Assembly (NCBI GenBank): GCA_020848855.1
Contig: JADLHH010000623.1
Coordinates: forward strand, 1-5,575
Length of the DNA: 5,575 nt
Direction of reading: 5' to 3'
From: Anaerolineae bacterium
GTDB lineage: Bacteria; Chloroflexota; Anaerolineae; Aggregatilineales; Phototrophicaceae
Part shown: piece after piece, positions 1 to 5,500 of the stretch
Layout of the letters: every line of letters begins with the position of its first letter
How positions within the stretch are numbered: position 1 is the first letter of the stretch
Program-made: the position numbers and the translations under genes
Notes under the pieces: generated by a model
Database searches by the model: none
The model's input: the letters and a program-made list of their open reading frames with translations, nothing else
Told to the model about the DNA's origin: nothing

Positions 1-117
1 CAGCGGGTAGGTCGCACCCATCTGTCGCTTCACCCGTTCCAGCGCGGCAGCGAAGGCATCCCGCGCTTCAGGACGCGAGAAATCGGTGAGCGATTCGTTG
101 ATAAATGGGGGAAGCAT
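1..117 (-). CDS. pruA: L-glutamate gamma-semialdehyde (1-pyrroline-5-carboxylate) dehydrogenase, N-terminal part
   Basis: Only the first 39 codons are inside the window; the gene runs off the left edge in frame. The N-terminus begins MLPPFINESLTDFS and contains FAAALERVKRQMG followed by YPL. This matches the usual start of the stand-alone bacterial P5C dehydrogenase family (PruA/RocA type: a P-F-x-N/H-E-x-x-T-D-F start, then an A-F-x-x-A-L helix and a Y-P-L strand). Family knowledge: this cytoplasmic aldehyde dehydrogenase oxidises glutamate semialdehyde to glutamate with NAD(P)+, the second step of proline breakdown. The ATG is supported by an AGGAG Shine-Dalgarno site at 125-129, 7 nt upstream. 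The catalytic Cys and Glu lie outside the window and cannot be checked. The gap from the methyltransferase gene is over 300 bp, so it probably has its own promoter. Confidence 0.8.
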   Translation of the reverse strand, partial: MLPPFINESLTDFSRPEARDAFAAALERVKRQMGATYPL

Positions 118-434
118 ATCCTGTCTCCTGTCTTCAGTAAATTTTCGTTCCGATTGTATGAATTTCACGGAAAATTGATGTAATAAATGCTGCGGCTTGG
201 TAGAATAAGCATATGGAACCGGTCAGCCTGACGGTAGAACTGGCCGGATGACTTCATCGAGACGCTCGCACATTGCCGCCGACACCGCACGCCGATCATA
301 CAACGCGGCGCATTGCAGCAGGCAGTCCATCGCACACCATTGTCGTTACCCTGCAGCATCGTTGCACGCTCGTCGTCGCCTGATTGTAGAAACATGGTCG
401 CTCGCCGCTCACTGACGAACCCGCTGCGCGCAAG
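118..434. other. 317-bp intergenic region without a convincing gene
   Basis: This stretch separates the end of the THUMP-like methyltransferase gene from the P5C dehydrogenase start. The half nearest the methyltransferase is GC-rich and the half nearest the dehydrogenase is AT-rich. No intrinsic terminator is evident after the methyltransferase stop. Two short minus-strand open frames exist: a 76-codon one (165-395), in frame with the upstream gene beyond its TGA, and a 35-codon one (223-330) beginning MDCLLQCAALYD. Neither has a Shine-Dalgarno site at normal distance, and I recognise neither. A near-palindrome lies at 218-235. The region may hold decayed coding sequence plus the regulatory DNA of the dehydrogenase gene. 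Confidence 0.6.
148..172 (-). promoter_or_regulatory. Possible promoter/operator of the P5C dehydrogenase gene
   Basis: The 100 bp before the dehydrogenase start are clearly more AT-rich than the surroundings. A TACAAT hexamer (153-158, 5 of 6 to the -10 consensus) sits about 35 nt before the start codon, but I find no convincing -35 at 16-18 nt. The hexamer is flanked by an inverted pair TTCCG (168-172) and CGGAA (148-152), with AATTTT/AAAATT further out, which could be a regulator site. Weak evidence; a motif-based guess only. Confidence 0.25.
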
Positions 435-1625
435 TCATCCGCCCCCTTCTACCGTCAAGTCTTCGCAGACCAGCATGACATGTTCTCCTCGACAGCGGGT
501 CAAGACAATTGTTCTTGACCCGCTGCCGTTTAATTTCAGCTTGCGGATCAATTCCTCCGGCGTGACCGCCGTGCCCCGCTTCTTGACCGTCACCCGCCCG
601 ACATCCTGTTCGCGCAGGTAGGCGCGCAGCTTCTTCAGATTGAACGGCATCCAGTCGAGGATGCGCCACGCCCGCGCCCAGGGCGTATCCGGCGGTATGT
701 CGGTGGTGATGTAGGCGATCTCCGGGTCGAGCAGCGCGCCGCCCAGTTCGAGCGCCAGGTCTTCGACCAGCCCTGCCCGAATGATCGCCGGATCAGGCTC
801 GACCAGCCAGTTACGCGGTTCACTGCTCAGACCAGTGACAGCCGCATGAGCGCCCCGGATATGCGTCGCATCCGCCGTCAGCAGCACCGCCGCGCCCGCA
901 GGGTTGTCTCCCCGGATTAGCAGCGCTTCCTTAAGGTCACCTGCCACCGAGACGAAGACAACATGTCCGTCGTCCTCGATGTACGGCTCAACCTGCGCCA
1001 GATCGACACCCGGCGATAGCTTAACGATAATCCGCGGCGCGCGCCAGCCTCGAATGGTCTTCAACGGCGGCTGGTAGCGCTCCACGTCGAAAATGCGCTT
1101 GCCGTTTTCGTCACGCCGCCCCGGATCGAAGAAGATCAGGTCGGCGTCGGGCACGCCGTTGCGCACATCCGCGACTTCAAAGCGTGCCGTCACGCCAAGC
1201 GCCTGCGCGTTCAGCCGCGCCATCGCCACGCGCATCGGGTCGATGTCCAGTCCGGTCACGCTGCCGCCCGCCTGACCAAAAGCAATCGAATCCGCGCCGA
1301 TGCCGCAGCAGGCGTCTACAATATGCTGACCGGAGAATACGTCACCTGTACGATAGCGGCGCACCAGCGGGTCGCTGGCTTGCTCCAGCGCGTCGCGGGT
1401 GAAGTACAGCTTCGCCGCGTCGTCGCCGAACTTGGCGACCGCTTTCTTTCGCAGCCGCGCCAGTTCGAGCGCCGCACCCGCCTGCGACGCGCCGAAATCC
1501 CGGCGCAGCGCTGTCAGCAGCGGCAGCGCGCGCTCGTCGCTCAGGTCGTCGGCTGCCAGCCGCGCCAGAACGCGCTGCCCGGCGTCGGAAGTCAGAAAGT
1601 CGAGGTCAGCGAGCGTAATGCTCAT
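435..1625 (-). CDS. Class I SAM-dependent methyltransferase with C-terminal THUMP-like domain
   Basis: A 396-aa protein. Residues 1-95 are a helical N-terminal region rich in Leu, Ala, Arg and Lys. The Rossmann methyltransferase core follows: SAM-binding motif I VDACCGIGADS (103-113), the acidic strand-2 end GLDIDP (125-130), an AD pair at 152-153, and the strand-4 motif FFDPGRR (165-171), resembling the DPxRR signature of this family. The C-terminus (about 342-390) has RVTVKKRG, then RTIVLTR and HVMLVCE, the pattern of the THUMP-like domain found after such methyltransferases. THUMP domains generally bind RNA, so a tRNA or rRNA target is plausible, but substrate and product are not known to me. 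The ATG overlaps the stop of the preceding gene in an ATGA (1622-1625). No Shine-Dalgarno site is seen, so translation is probably coupled. The stop is TGA at 435-437. The 3' part contains a large inverted repeat (listed separately). Confidence 0.85.
   Translation of the reverse strand: MSITLADLDFLTSDAGQRVLARLAADDLSDERALPLLTALRRDFGASQAGAALELARLRKKAVAKFGDDAAKLYFTRDALEQASDPLVRRYRTGDVFSGQHIVDACCGIGADSIAFGQAGGSVTGLDIDPMRVAMARLNAQALGVTARFEVADVRNGVPDADLIFFDPGRRDENGKRIFDVERYQPPLKTIRGWRAPRIIVKLSPGVDLAQVEPYIEDDGHVVFVSVAGDLKEALLIRGDNPAGAAVLLTADATHIRGAHAAVTGLSSEPRNWLVEPDPAIIRAGLVEDLALELGGALLDPEIAYITTDIPPDTPWARAWRILDWMPFNLKKLRAYLREQDVGRVTVKKRGTAVTPEELIRKLKLNGSGSRTIVLTRCRGEHVMLVCEDLTVEGGG
493..525. repeat. 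Perfect 13-bp inverted repeat inside the methyltransferase 3' end
   Basis: Arms CAGCGGGTCAAGA (493-505) and TCTTGACCCGCTG (513-525) are exact reverse complements around the 7-nt centre CAATTGT, itself almost palindromic. Two more outer pairs (490/528, 491/527) form after one mismatch. The repeat is fully translated on the minus strand as G-S-R-T-I-V-L-T-R near the end of the THUMP-like domain. In the mRNA it would make a very stable hairpin roughly 55-90 nt before the stop codon. No U-run follows on the minus strand; on the plus strand it is followed after CCG by TTTAATTT. Confidence 0.85.
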
Positions 1626-2416
1626 TCGTCCGGGGCTTCAGCCAGCGCCGGATCGACCGGGACAAGGGCAATTTCACGCCCATCGAGCGCCGCCATCGGC
1701 GGATTGACCAGCAGCCGCCAGTCCTGCGCCGCCGCGCGGCTGAATCTGGCGACCTTGTTCACGTCGCGGATTTTGCCCGCGACGACGGCGATCTGCATGA
1801 AGGCGACGGCGTTGGGCAGGCTGCTGAACGCCAGCAGCAGCGGATTGCCGTCATCCGCCAGCGCCAGTGCGCGCCACTCGACTGTCTCGCCGGGTTTGAG
1901 CGCCCACACCGGCTTATTCGGCGTCTGCCGGACGAGCAGATGCACGTAGCGCCCCTTGAATTCCACCGCCGCATCACGCTGCGCCACGCTCTGAATCCGC
2001 GCGTGGGTGTCGTCGGTGACGTGCGGCTTCTCGCCGCGCATCAACATGCCGACGCCTGAAGCGTCGGTTGGCATTTCCTCGACCAGAATGCGGGTATAGC
2101 CCAGGCTTTCCAGCCGCCTGACCAGCGCCCGGCTTGGCTCGCTGCGCACGTCAGCAGCGATCAGCCTGCCGCCCGGTCGCAGCGCGCGCAGCACCCACAC
2201 CAGCCGTTCGTCGTCCAGATCGGCGTTGTACGCCACCGCCGCGTCGAACTGATCCGTATCTTCCGGCAGAGCAGCAGTCACGGCGAGGTCGGCGCGCCGC
2301 TGCGCGAGCAGGTCGCCCATCCCACCGCCGAGGTCGAGCAGATGCAGCGTCGAGGCGCTGGGCGGCAGGTGCTTGATCAGCAGCTCGACAGCGGACGCAG
2401 CCGGAGTATCCGTCAT
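1622..2416 (-). CDS. Methyltransferase-like protein with unidentified C-terminal domain
   Basis: A 264-aa protein when read from the ATG at 2416, whose ATGA overlap (2413-2416) with the upstream stop makes this the likely start; an in-frame ATG at 2470 would add 18 residues. Residues 24-35 (LHLLDLGGGMGD) match SAM-binding motif I. Residues 57-89 have the later core pattern: FDAAVAYN, then VLRALRPGGRLIAADV, typical of class I methyltransferases. The stretch between them is much shorter than usual, so strand 2 with its ribose-binding acidic residue appears reduced or missing; catalysis is therefore uncertain. From about 150 to 264 is a second alpha/beta-like region (YVHLLVRQ, LLLAFSSLPNAVAFMQ, WRLLVNPP) that I cannot assign. 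No Shine-Dalgarno site is seen before the start, in line with coupling. The TGA stop overlaps the next ATG (1622-1625). Substrate unknown. Confidence 0.75.
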   Translation of the reverse strand: MTDTPAASAVELLIKHLPPSASTLHLLDLGGGMGDLLAQRRADLAVTAALPEDTDQFDAAVAYNADLDDERLVWVLRALRPGGRLIAADVRSEPSRALVRRLESLGYTRILVEEMPTDASGVGMLMRGEKPHVTDDTHARIQSVAQRDAAVEFKGRYVHLLVRQTPNKPVWALKPGETVEWRALALADDGNPLLLAFSSLPNAVAFMQIAVVAGKIRDVNKVARFSRAAAQDWRLLVNPPMAALDGREIALVPVDPALAEAPDE

Positions 2417-2601
2417 TTCGCGTTGGGCGCTCGCCGGGCGGCGTCGATCAGCGTGAGGACTTCTTCCCATTCTTCACGGAAGAAATGCAGCGTGACCGAC
2501 CCCAGCTCGATGTGAAAGACGACTTCCCCATCGGCTTCGTTGGAAATCCAGGCAGCGTAGTTCTCGGTTTCCGCCAGCGTTTCGACATCGACTTCGTTCA
2601 T
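2413..2601 (-). CDS. Small acidic protein of unknown function, first gene of the methyltransferase operon
   Basis: A 62-aa protein I do not recognise. It reads like real coding sequence. An acidic N-terminus leads into NYAAW (14-18), then two predicted strands, EVVFHIEL (26-33) and VTLHFF (36-41), then an amphipathic helix REEWEEVLTLIDAARRA (42-58). There is no signal peptide, membrane segment or Cys/His metal site. The ATG is preceded by a purine-rich AAAGGGAAG site about 4-10 nt upstream. A promoter lies just before it (2627-2654), and its TGA overlaps the ATG of the methyltransferase-like gene by 4 bp. That tight link suggests it acts with, or is co-regulated with, the two methyltransferase-like proteins. 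The function is unknown. Confidence 0.75.
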   Translation of the reverse strand: MNEVDVETLAETENYAAWISNEADGEVVFHIELGSVTLHFFREEWEEVLTLIDAARRAPNAK

Positions 2602-2626
2602 GATTCTTCCCTTTCCGTTTGCCGCT

Positions 2627-2654
2627 ATTCTAGCATATCAGCCGCACGTTTCAT
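2627..2654 (-). promoter_or_regulatory. Promoter of the three-gene methyltransferase operon
   Basis: The -10 element TAGAAT (2627-2632) is 5 of 6 to consensus and has an extended TGC immediately upstream (2633-2635). A -35 ATGAAA (2649-2654, 4 of 6) lies at a 16-nt spacing. Transcription would start near 2620 and give a leader of about 20 nt that contains the ribosome-binding site. The position directly after the pnp terminator supports the call. Confidence 0.6.
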
Positions 2655-2667
2655 GCACCGGCGGCGG

Positions 2668-2703
2668 AATAAAAAGCGCGCCATGAGGATGCCCATGACG
2701 CGC
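2668..2703 (-). terminator. Intrinsic terminator of the rpsO-pnp operon
   Basis: In the minus-strand RNA a 12-bp stem runs from 2703 to 2676 with arms GCGCGUCAUGGG and CUCAUGGCGCGC (two G.U pairs) around the tetraloop CAUC. It is followed at once by UUUUUAUU (2675-2668). The stem is GC-rich at the base and begins 18 nt after the pnp stop. As a plus-strand signal the two wobble pairs would become A/C mismatches and no T-run follows, so this is a minus-strand terminator. Confidence 0.92.
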
Positions 2704-2720
2704 CTGTTCAACCCTGCTGA

Positions 2721-4964
2721 CTAGCGGCGGTCGCCCCCACGACGATCCCCGCCGCCTCGGCGGTCGCCGCCACCGCGACGGTCGCCGCCGCGCCCACCAC
2801 CACCGGGCGGACGCCGGTCACGGCTGCGGGCTTCTTCGGCGCTCCAGCCTTCAAGCACCGCCTGACGGCTGAGGCGCACCTTGCCATCCGGCGGCGCGTC
2901 GGTAACCATCACCATAATCTCGTCGCCAAGCTGGACTTCGTCTTCGGGCTTCTCGACGCGGTGGTCGGACAACTGCGAGATATGCACCAGCCCTTCACGC
3001 CCCGGCAGGAATTCCACGAACACGCCATAAGGCTCGATGCGCGTGACCTTACCGGTGTAGATGCGCCCGACTTCCGGGCTTTCGGTCAAGCCACGCACTT
3101 CTTCGAGCGCGCGCTCCACCGCCGGACCGTCTGCCCCGGCGACGAATACCGTGCCGTCTTCCTGAATGTCGATCTTGACGCCGGTGCGCTCCTGAATGCC
3201 GCGCACGACCTTGCCACCGGGTCCGATCAGCGCGCCGATCTTCTCCGGGTCGATCTTGACCGATTCCATGCGCGGCGCATATTCGCTCAACTGCGCGCGC
3301 GGCTCCGGCAGCGCCGTGAGGATCACGTCCAGGATTTGCAGCCGTGCTTCACGCGCCTGCGACAGCGCCTGCTGCATGATCGCGTCCGAGACACCGCTGA
3401 TCTTGATGTCCATCTGCAGCGCGGTGATGCCGTTGACGGTTCCGGCAACCTTGAAGTCCATGTCGCCGATGTGGTCTTCCAGACCCTGAATGTCGGTCAG
3501 GACGGCGACCTTCTCGCCTTCCTTGATCAAGCCCATCGCAATCCCCGCGACCGGGTGCTTGATCGGCACGCCGGCGTCCATCAGCGACAGCGTGCTGCCG
3601 CAAACGCTCGCCATCGACGTGCTGCCGTTGGAACTCAGCACTTCGCTGACCAGGCGGATGGTGTACGGGAACACATCTTCCGCCGGGATCATCGCGCGCA
3701 GGGCAGCTTCCGCCAGCGCACCGTGACCGATTTCACGGCGGCGCGGTCCGCGCAGCGGATAGGTCTCGCCGGTGCTGTAGGGCGGGAAGTTGTAGTGGTG
3801 CATGTAGCGCTTGTTGTCTTCGGGACTGAGCGTATCCAGCTCCTGCGAGTCGCGCGGGGAGCCAAGGGTGGCAATCGTCATGACCTGCGTCTGCCCGCGC
3901 TTGAACAAGCCTGAGCCATGCACACGCGGGATGATGCCCGCTTCCGCCGCCAGCGGACGAATCTCGGTCAGACCGCGACCATCGGGACGCACGTGGTCGT
4001 CCACGATCCGGCGGCGCACTTCCTCGGCGATGACGCTAGCGAAGACTTCCTTCACGTCGCCGGGGCGGGCGTAGGTCTCGCCGACTTCTTCGTCGTCAAT
4101 CGGCACATAGCCCGCCAGAATGGTGTCGCGCAGTTCGTCGAGCGCTTCGTTGCGCCCGGAGCGATCCGTGGTCGAGAGGATAATCTCGCGCACGCCCTGA
4201 CGGCTCTTTTCCGCCACTTCGCGCGCCAGCGCTTCGTCGATACTCGACGTGATCGGCGTGGCTTTCGGCTTGCCAATCTGCTCGCGAATCTGCTTCTGGA
4301 GAGCGATCACCGGCTGCACCGAGTCGTGCGCCAGCTTGAGCGCCCGCAGCATGGTCGCTTCGTCAACTTCGTCGGCGGCGCACTCGACCATGTTGATCGC
4401 TTCGGCGGTTCCCGAAACGCGCAGATCGAGGACACTGTTTTCCATCATAGGGATGGTCGGGTTGACCACCAACTCGCCGTCGATCAAGCCGATGCGCGCA
4501 CCGGCGACCGGACCATCCCAGGGGATGTTCGAGATCATGATCGCGGTGCTGGCGGCGATGATGCCGAGCATGTCGATCTGGTGTTCCTGGTCGTGGCTGA
4601 ACGCCGTCAGGATGACCTGGACTTCGTTGCGCATGTTGTCCGGGAACAGCGGGCGCAGCGTGCGGTCGATGACGCGCGAGGTCAGGATCGCCTGTTCGGA
4701 CGGACGCCCTTCGCGGCGGAAGAAGCTGCCGGGGATGCGCCCGGCGGCATACAGCTTCTCTTCGAAATCAACACTCAGCGGGAAGAAATCGATGCCCTCG
4801 CGGGCGGATTTGCTCATGGTGGCGGTGGCAAACACGACCGTTTGCCCCAGTTGAATGGTGACCGCGCCGCCCGCCTGTTCGGCGAGCTTGCCGGTCTCGA
4901 TGATGATCTCGTCGCTGCCCAGCGTCGTGGTAAAACGATGGACTTCTCCCATGTTACCTGCCAT
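2721..4964 (-). CDS. pnp: Polyribonucleotide nucleotidyltransferase (PNPase)
   Basis: A 747-aa enzyme that degrades RNA 3' to 5' with phosphate, releasing nucleoside diphosphates; it is a cytoplasmic trimer and usually part of RNA-decay complexes. Domain order: first RNase PH core (about 10-145, with FFRREGRPSE at 81-90), helical linker domain (about 150-320), second RNase PH core (about 325-550), KH domain (about 565-620, GPGG loop at 581-584) and S1 domain (about 632-702). Expected active-site residues are present: SSNGSTSMASVCG (444-456), and D497, D503 and K505 in EDHIGDMDFK, matching the metal/phosphate-site Asp and Lys of E. coli PNPase. A low-complexity Gly/Arg/Asp tail (about 714-747) extends past the S1 domain; E. 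coli PNPase is 711 aa. The ATG is set by the Shine-Dalgarno site TAAGGAG (4972-4978), 7 nt upstream. The stop is TAG. The gene follows rpsO, the order conserved across many bacteria. Confidence 0.98.
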   Translation of the reverse strand: MAGNMGEVHRFTTTLGSDEIIIETGKLAEQAGGAVTIQLGQTVVFATATMSKSAREGIDFFPLSVDFEEKLYAAGRIPGSFFRREGRPSEQAILTSRVIDRTLRPLFPDNMRNEVQVILTAFSHDQEHQIDMLGIIAASTAIMISNIPWDGPVAGARIGLIDGELVVNPTIPMMENSVLDLRVSGTAEAINMVECAADEVDEATMLRALKLAHDSVQPVIALQKQIREQIGKPKATPITSSIDEALAREVAEKSRQGVREIILSTTDRSGRNEALDELRDTILAGYVPIDDEEVGETYARPGDVKEVFASVIAEEVRRRIVDDHVRPDGRGLTEIRPLAAEAGIIPRVHGSGLFKRGQTQVMTIATLGSPRDSQELDTLSPEDNKRYMHHYNFPPYSTGETYPLRGPRRREIGHGALAEAALRAMIPAEDVFPYTIRLVSEVLSSNGSTSMASVCGSTLSLMDAGVPIKHPVAGIAMGLIKEGEKVAVLTDIQGLEDHIGDMDFKVAGTVNGITALQMDIKISGVSDAIMQQALSQAREARLQILDVILTALPEPRAQLSEYAPRMESVKIDPEKIGALIGPGGKVVRGIQERTGVKIDIQEDGTVFVAGADGPAVERALEEVRGLTESPEVGRIYTGKVTRIEPYGVFVEFLPGREGLVHISQLSDHRVEKPEDEVQLGDEIMVMVTDAPPDGKVRLSRQAVLEGWSAEEARSRDRRPPGGGGRGGDRRGGGDRRGGGDRRGGDRR
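2724..2804 (-). repeat. GC-rich repeat encoding the PNPase Gly/Arg/Asp tail
   Basis: The last 27 codons of pnp encode a poly-Gly start followed by five GGDRR-type units (residues 721-747). At DNA level this gives repeated GGCGGTCGCC-like blocks on the plus strand. The units use different synonymous codons, so the tail is not a simple recent copy-number expansion. Such Arg/Gly-rich disordered tails commonly bind RNA. Confidence 0.8.
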
Positions 4965-4986
4965 GTCTTTACTCCTTAATGAAATA

Positions 4987-5075
4987 AGACATGCCCGGTA
5001 TCCAGGAACTGGAAAGTGCTGCTAAACAGATCGTTTAGCCACACGGCTCCAGTCTCTGCTCTACCAGGCATGTCT
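4987..5075 (-). promoter_or_regulatory. Long stem-loop in the pnp leader, candidate RNase III/PNPase autoregulation site
   Basis: In the minus-strand RNA, 5062-5075 (AGACAUGCCUGGUA) pairs along its whole 14 bases with 4987-5000 (UACCGGGCAUGUCU), one pair being U.G. Inside this base stem, 5048-5053 pairs with 5008-5013 (6 bp), 5042-5044 with 5016-5018, and 5033-5039 with 5021-5027 (7 bp, loop 5028-5032). This makes an interrupted rod of about 30 pairs that ends 9 nt before the pnp Shine-Dalgarno site. In E. coli the rpsO-pnp gap holds a long hairpin cut by RNase III, after which PNPase represses its own mRNA. The same role here is inference from position and shape; there is no sequence identity claim. 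Confidence 0.75.
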
Positions 5076-5077
5076 GC

Positions 5078-5095
5078 AAGCCGAGGATTCGGCTT
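5078..5095 (-). other. Short hairpin after rpsO
   Basis: Perfect 7-bp inverted repeat AAGCCGA/TCGGCTT with a 4-nt loop, 16 nt after the rpsO stop codon. No U-tract follows on the minus strand (the next bases are GCAGAC), so it is not a standard intrinsic terminator. It may protect or define an rpsO mRNA 3' end, pause RNA polymerase, or shape the leader of pnp. Confidence 0.6.
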
Positions 5096-5111
5096 TCTCC
5101 AACCGTAGCGA

Positions 5112-5381
5112 TTAGCGACGCAGCCCCAACCGTTGCAAGATTTCACGGTAGCTGTCGGGGTCCGTCTGGCTCAAATACTTCAGGTGGCGCCGGCGCTGAC
5201 CGACCAGCTTCAGCAGCCCACGCCGCGAATGCTGATCCTGCCGGTGCGACTTGAGATGCTCGGTCAACTGCTGGATGCGCTGGGTCAGCAGGGCAATCTG
5301 CACCTGCGGCGACCCGGTATCATGCTCGTGACGAGCATATTCCTGAATGATCGTGTCTTTCTCGTTTTTTGTGAGTGCCAT
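5112..5381 (-). CDS. rpsO: 30S ribosomal protein S15
   Basis: An 89-aa protein, exactly the usual S15 length. It carries the family signatures [11 protein letters not shown] (18-28), LTEHLKSH (39-46) and [18 protein letters not shown] (48-65). These include the conserved 16S rRNA-contacting H42, D49 and S52 (Met counted as 1). S15 is a primary binder of the central domain of 16S rRNA in 30S assembly. The start is the ATG at 5381, placed by an AGAAGGA site (5387-5393) 5 nt upstream. An in-frame GTG at 5399 would add six residues, but it lies upstream of this Shine-Dalgarno site and would give a non-standard N-terminus. A strong promoter and a structured leader lie just upstream, and pnp follows 147 nt downstream. 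Confidence 0.97.
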   Translation of the reverse strand: MALTKNEKDTIIQEYARHEHDTGSPQVQIALLTQRIQQLTEHLKSHRQDQHSRRGLLKLVGQRRRHLKYLSQTDPDSYREILQRLGLRR

Positions 5382-5392
5382 GTCCAATCCTT

Positions 5393-5420
5393 CTGTCACC
5401 AGATGCGCCGGACAGGGCGC
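5393..5420 (-). promoter_or_regulatory. Possible pseudoknot in the rpsO leader (S15 autoregulation)
   Basis: In the minus-strand RNA a 5-bp hairpin GCGCC (5420-5416)/GGCGC (5409-5405) presents the loop CUGUCC (5415-5410). The loop bases CUGUC are complementary to GACAG at 5397-5393, which touches the rpsO Shine-Dalgarno site. The hairpin plus this loop contact would form an H-type pseudoknot over the ribosome-binding site. E. coli S15 represses its own mRNA through a pseudoknot in the same position; leader folds differ between phyla. The connecting loop is tight (0-1 nt), so one pair may have to open. Confidence 0.45.
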
Positions 5421-5443
5421 AGCGGTCTCGTTTAACGCGACGC

Positions 5444-5472
5444 ATTATACCAGACGAACATACGGCTGCCAA
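5444..5472 (-). promoter_or_regulatory. Strong sigma70-type promoter of rpsO-pnp
   Basis: -35 TTGGCA (5467-5472, 5 of 6), 17-nt spacer, perfect -10 TATAAT (5444-5449) with an extended TG at 5451-5452. Transcription would start near 5437, giving a leader of about 56 nt before the rpsO ATG. It is the best promoter match in the window and fits a highly expressed ribosomal protein operon. Confidence 0.9.
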
Positions 5473-5500
5473 TGCCGAAGGTGAAGCGGCGAACCGACTC

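Noticed and set aside
165..434. Stop-codon readthrough of the THUMP-like methyltransferase gene into a Cys-rich extension
   Set aside because: The frame continues past TGA by chance for 89 codons, but the protein already ends at the family's normal domain boundary and the extension resembles no known domain.
1323..1949. Plus-strand open frame of 208 codons opposite the methyltransferase genes
   Set aside because: It overlaps two well-supported minus-strand genes and their start/stop junction, and shows no domain or start signal.
2417..2470. Upstream ATG start (2470) of the methyltransferase-like gene
   Set aside because: It would overlap the 62-aa gene by 58 bp and add an Arg/Pro-rich extension; the ATGA overlap at 2413-2416 is a far more common arrangement.
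2961..3914. Long plus-strand open frame of 317 codons opposite pnp
   Set aside because: It is antisense to the unmistakable PNPase frame, has no Shine-Dalgarno site or promoter, and its His/Arg/Asp-rich composition is the usual shadow of a GC-rich gene.
3918..4979. Long plus-strand open frame of 353 codons opposite the pnp 5' half
   Set aside because: Same reason: a mirror frame of pnp with biased composition and no recognisable domain.
5078..5095. Hairpin after rpsO as an intrinsic terminator
   Set aside because: The stem is good but no U-tract follows on the minus strand, and pnp has no clear promoter of its own, so readthrough seems required.
4965..5111. Separate promoter for pnp in the gap after rpsO
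   Set aside because: Only weak -10-like TTATTT and -35-like TTCCTG at a 15-nt spacing are present, and they overlap the leader stem.
5382..5399. In-frame upstream GTG start of rpsO at 5399
   Set aside because: The Shine-Dalgarno site lies downstream of this GTG and fits the ATG at 5381, which gives the standard 89-aa S15.
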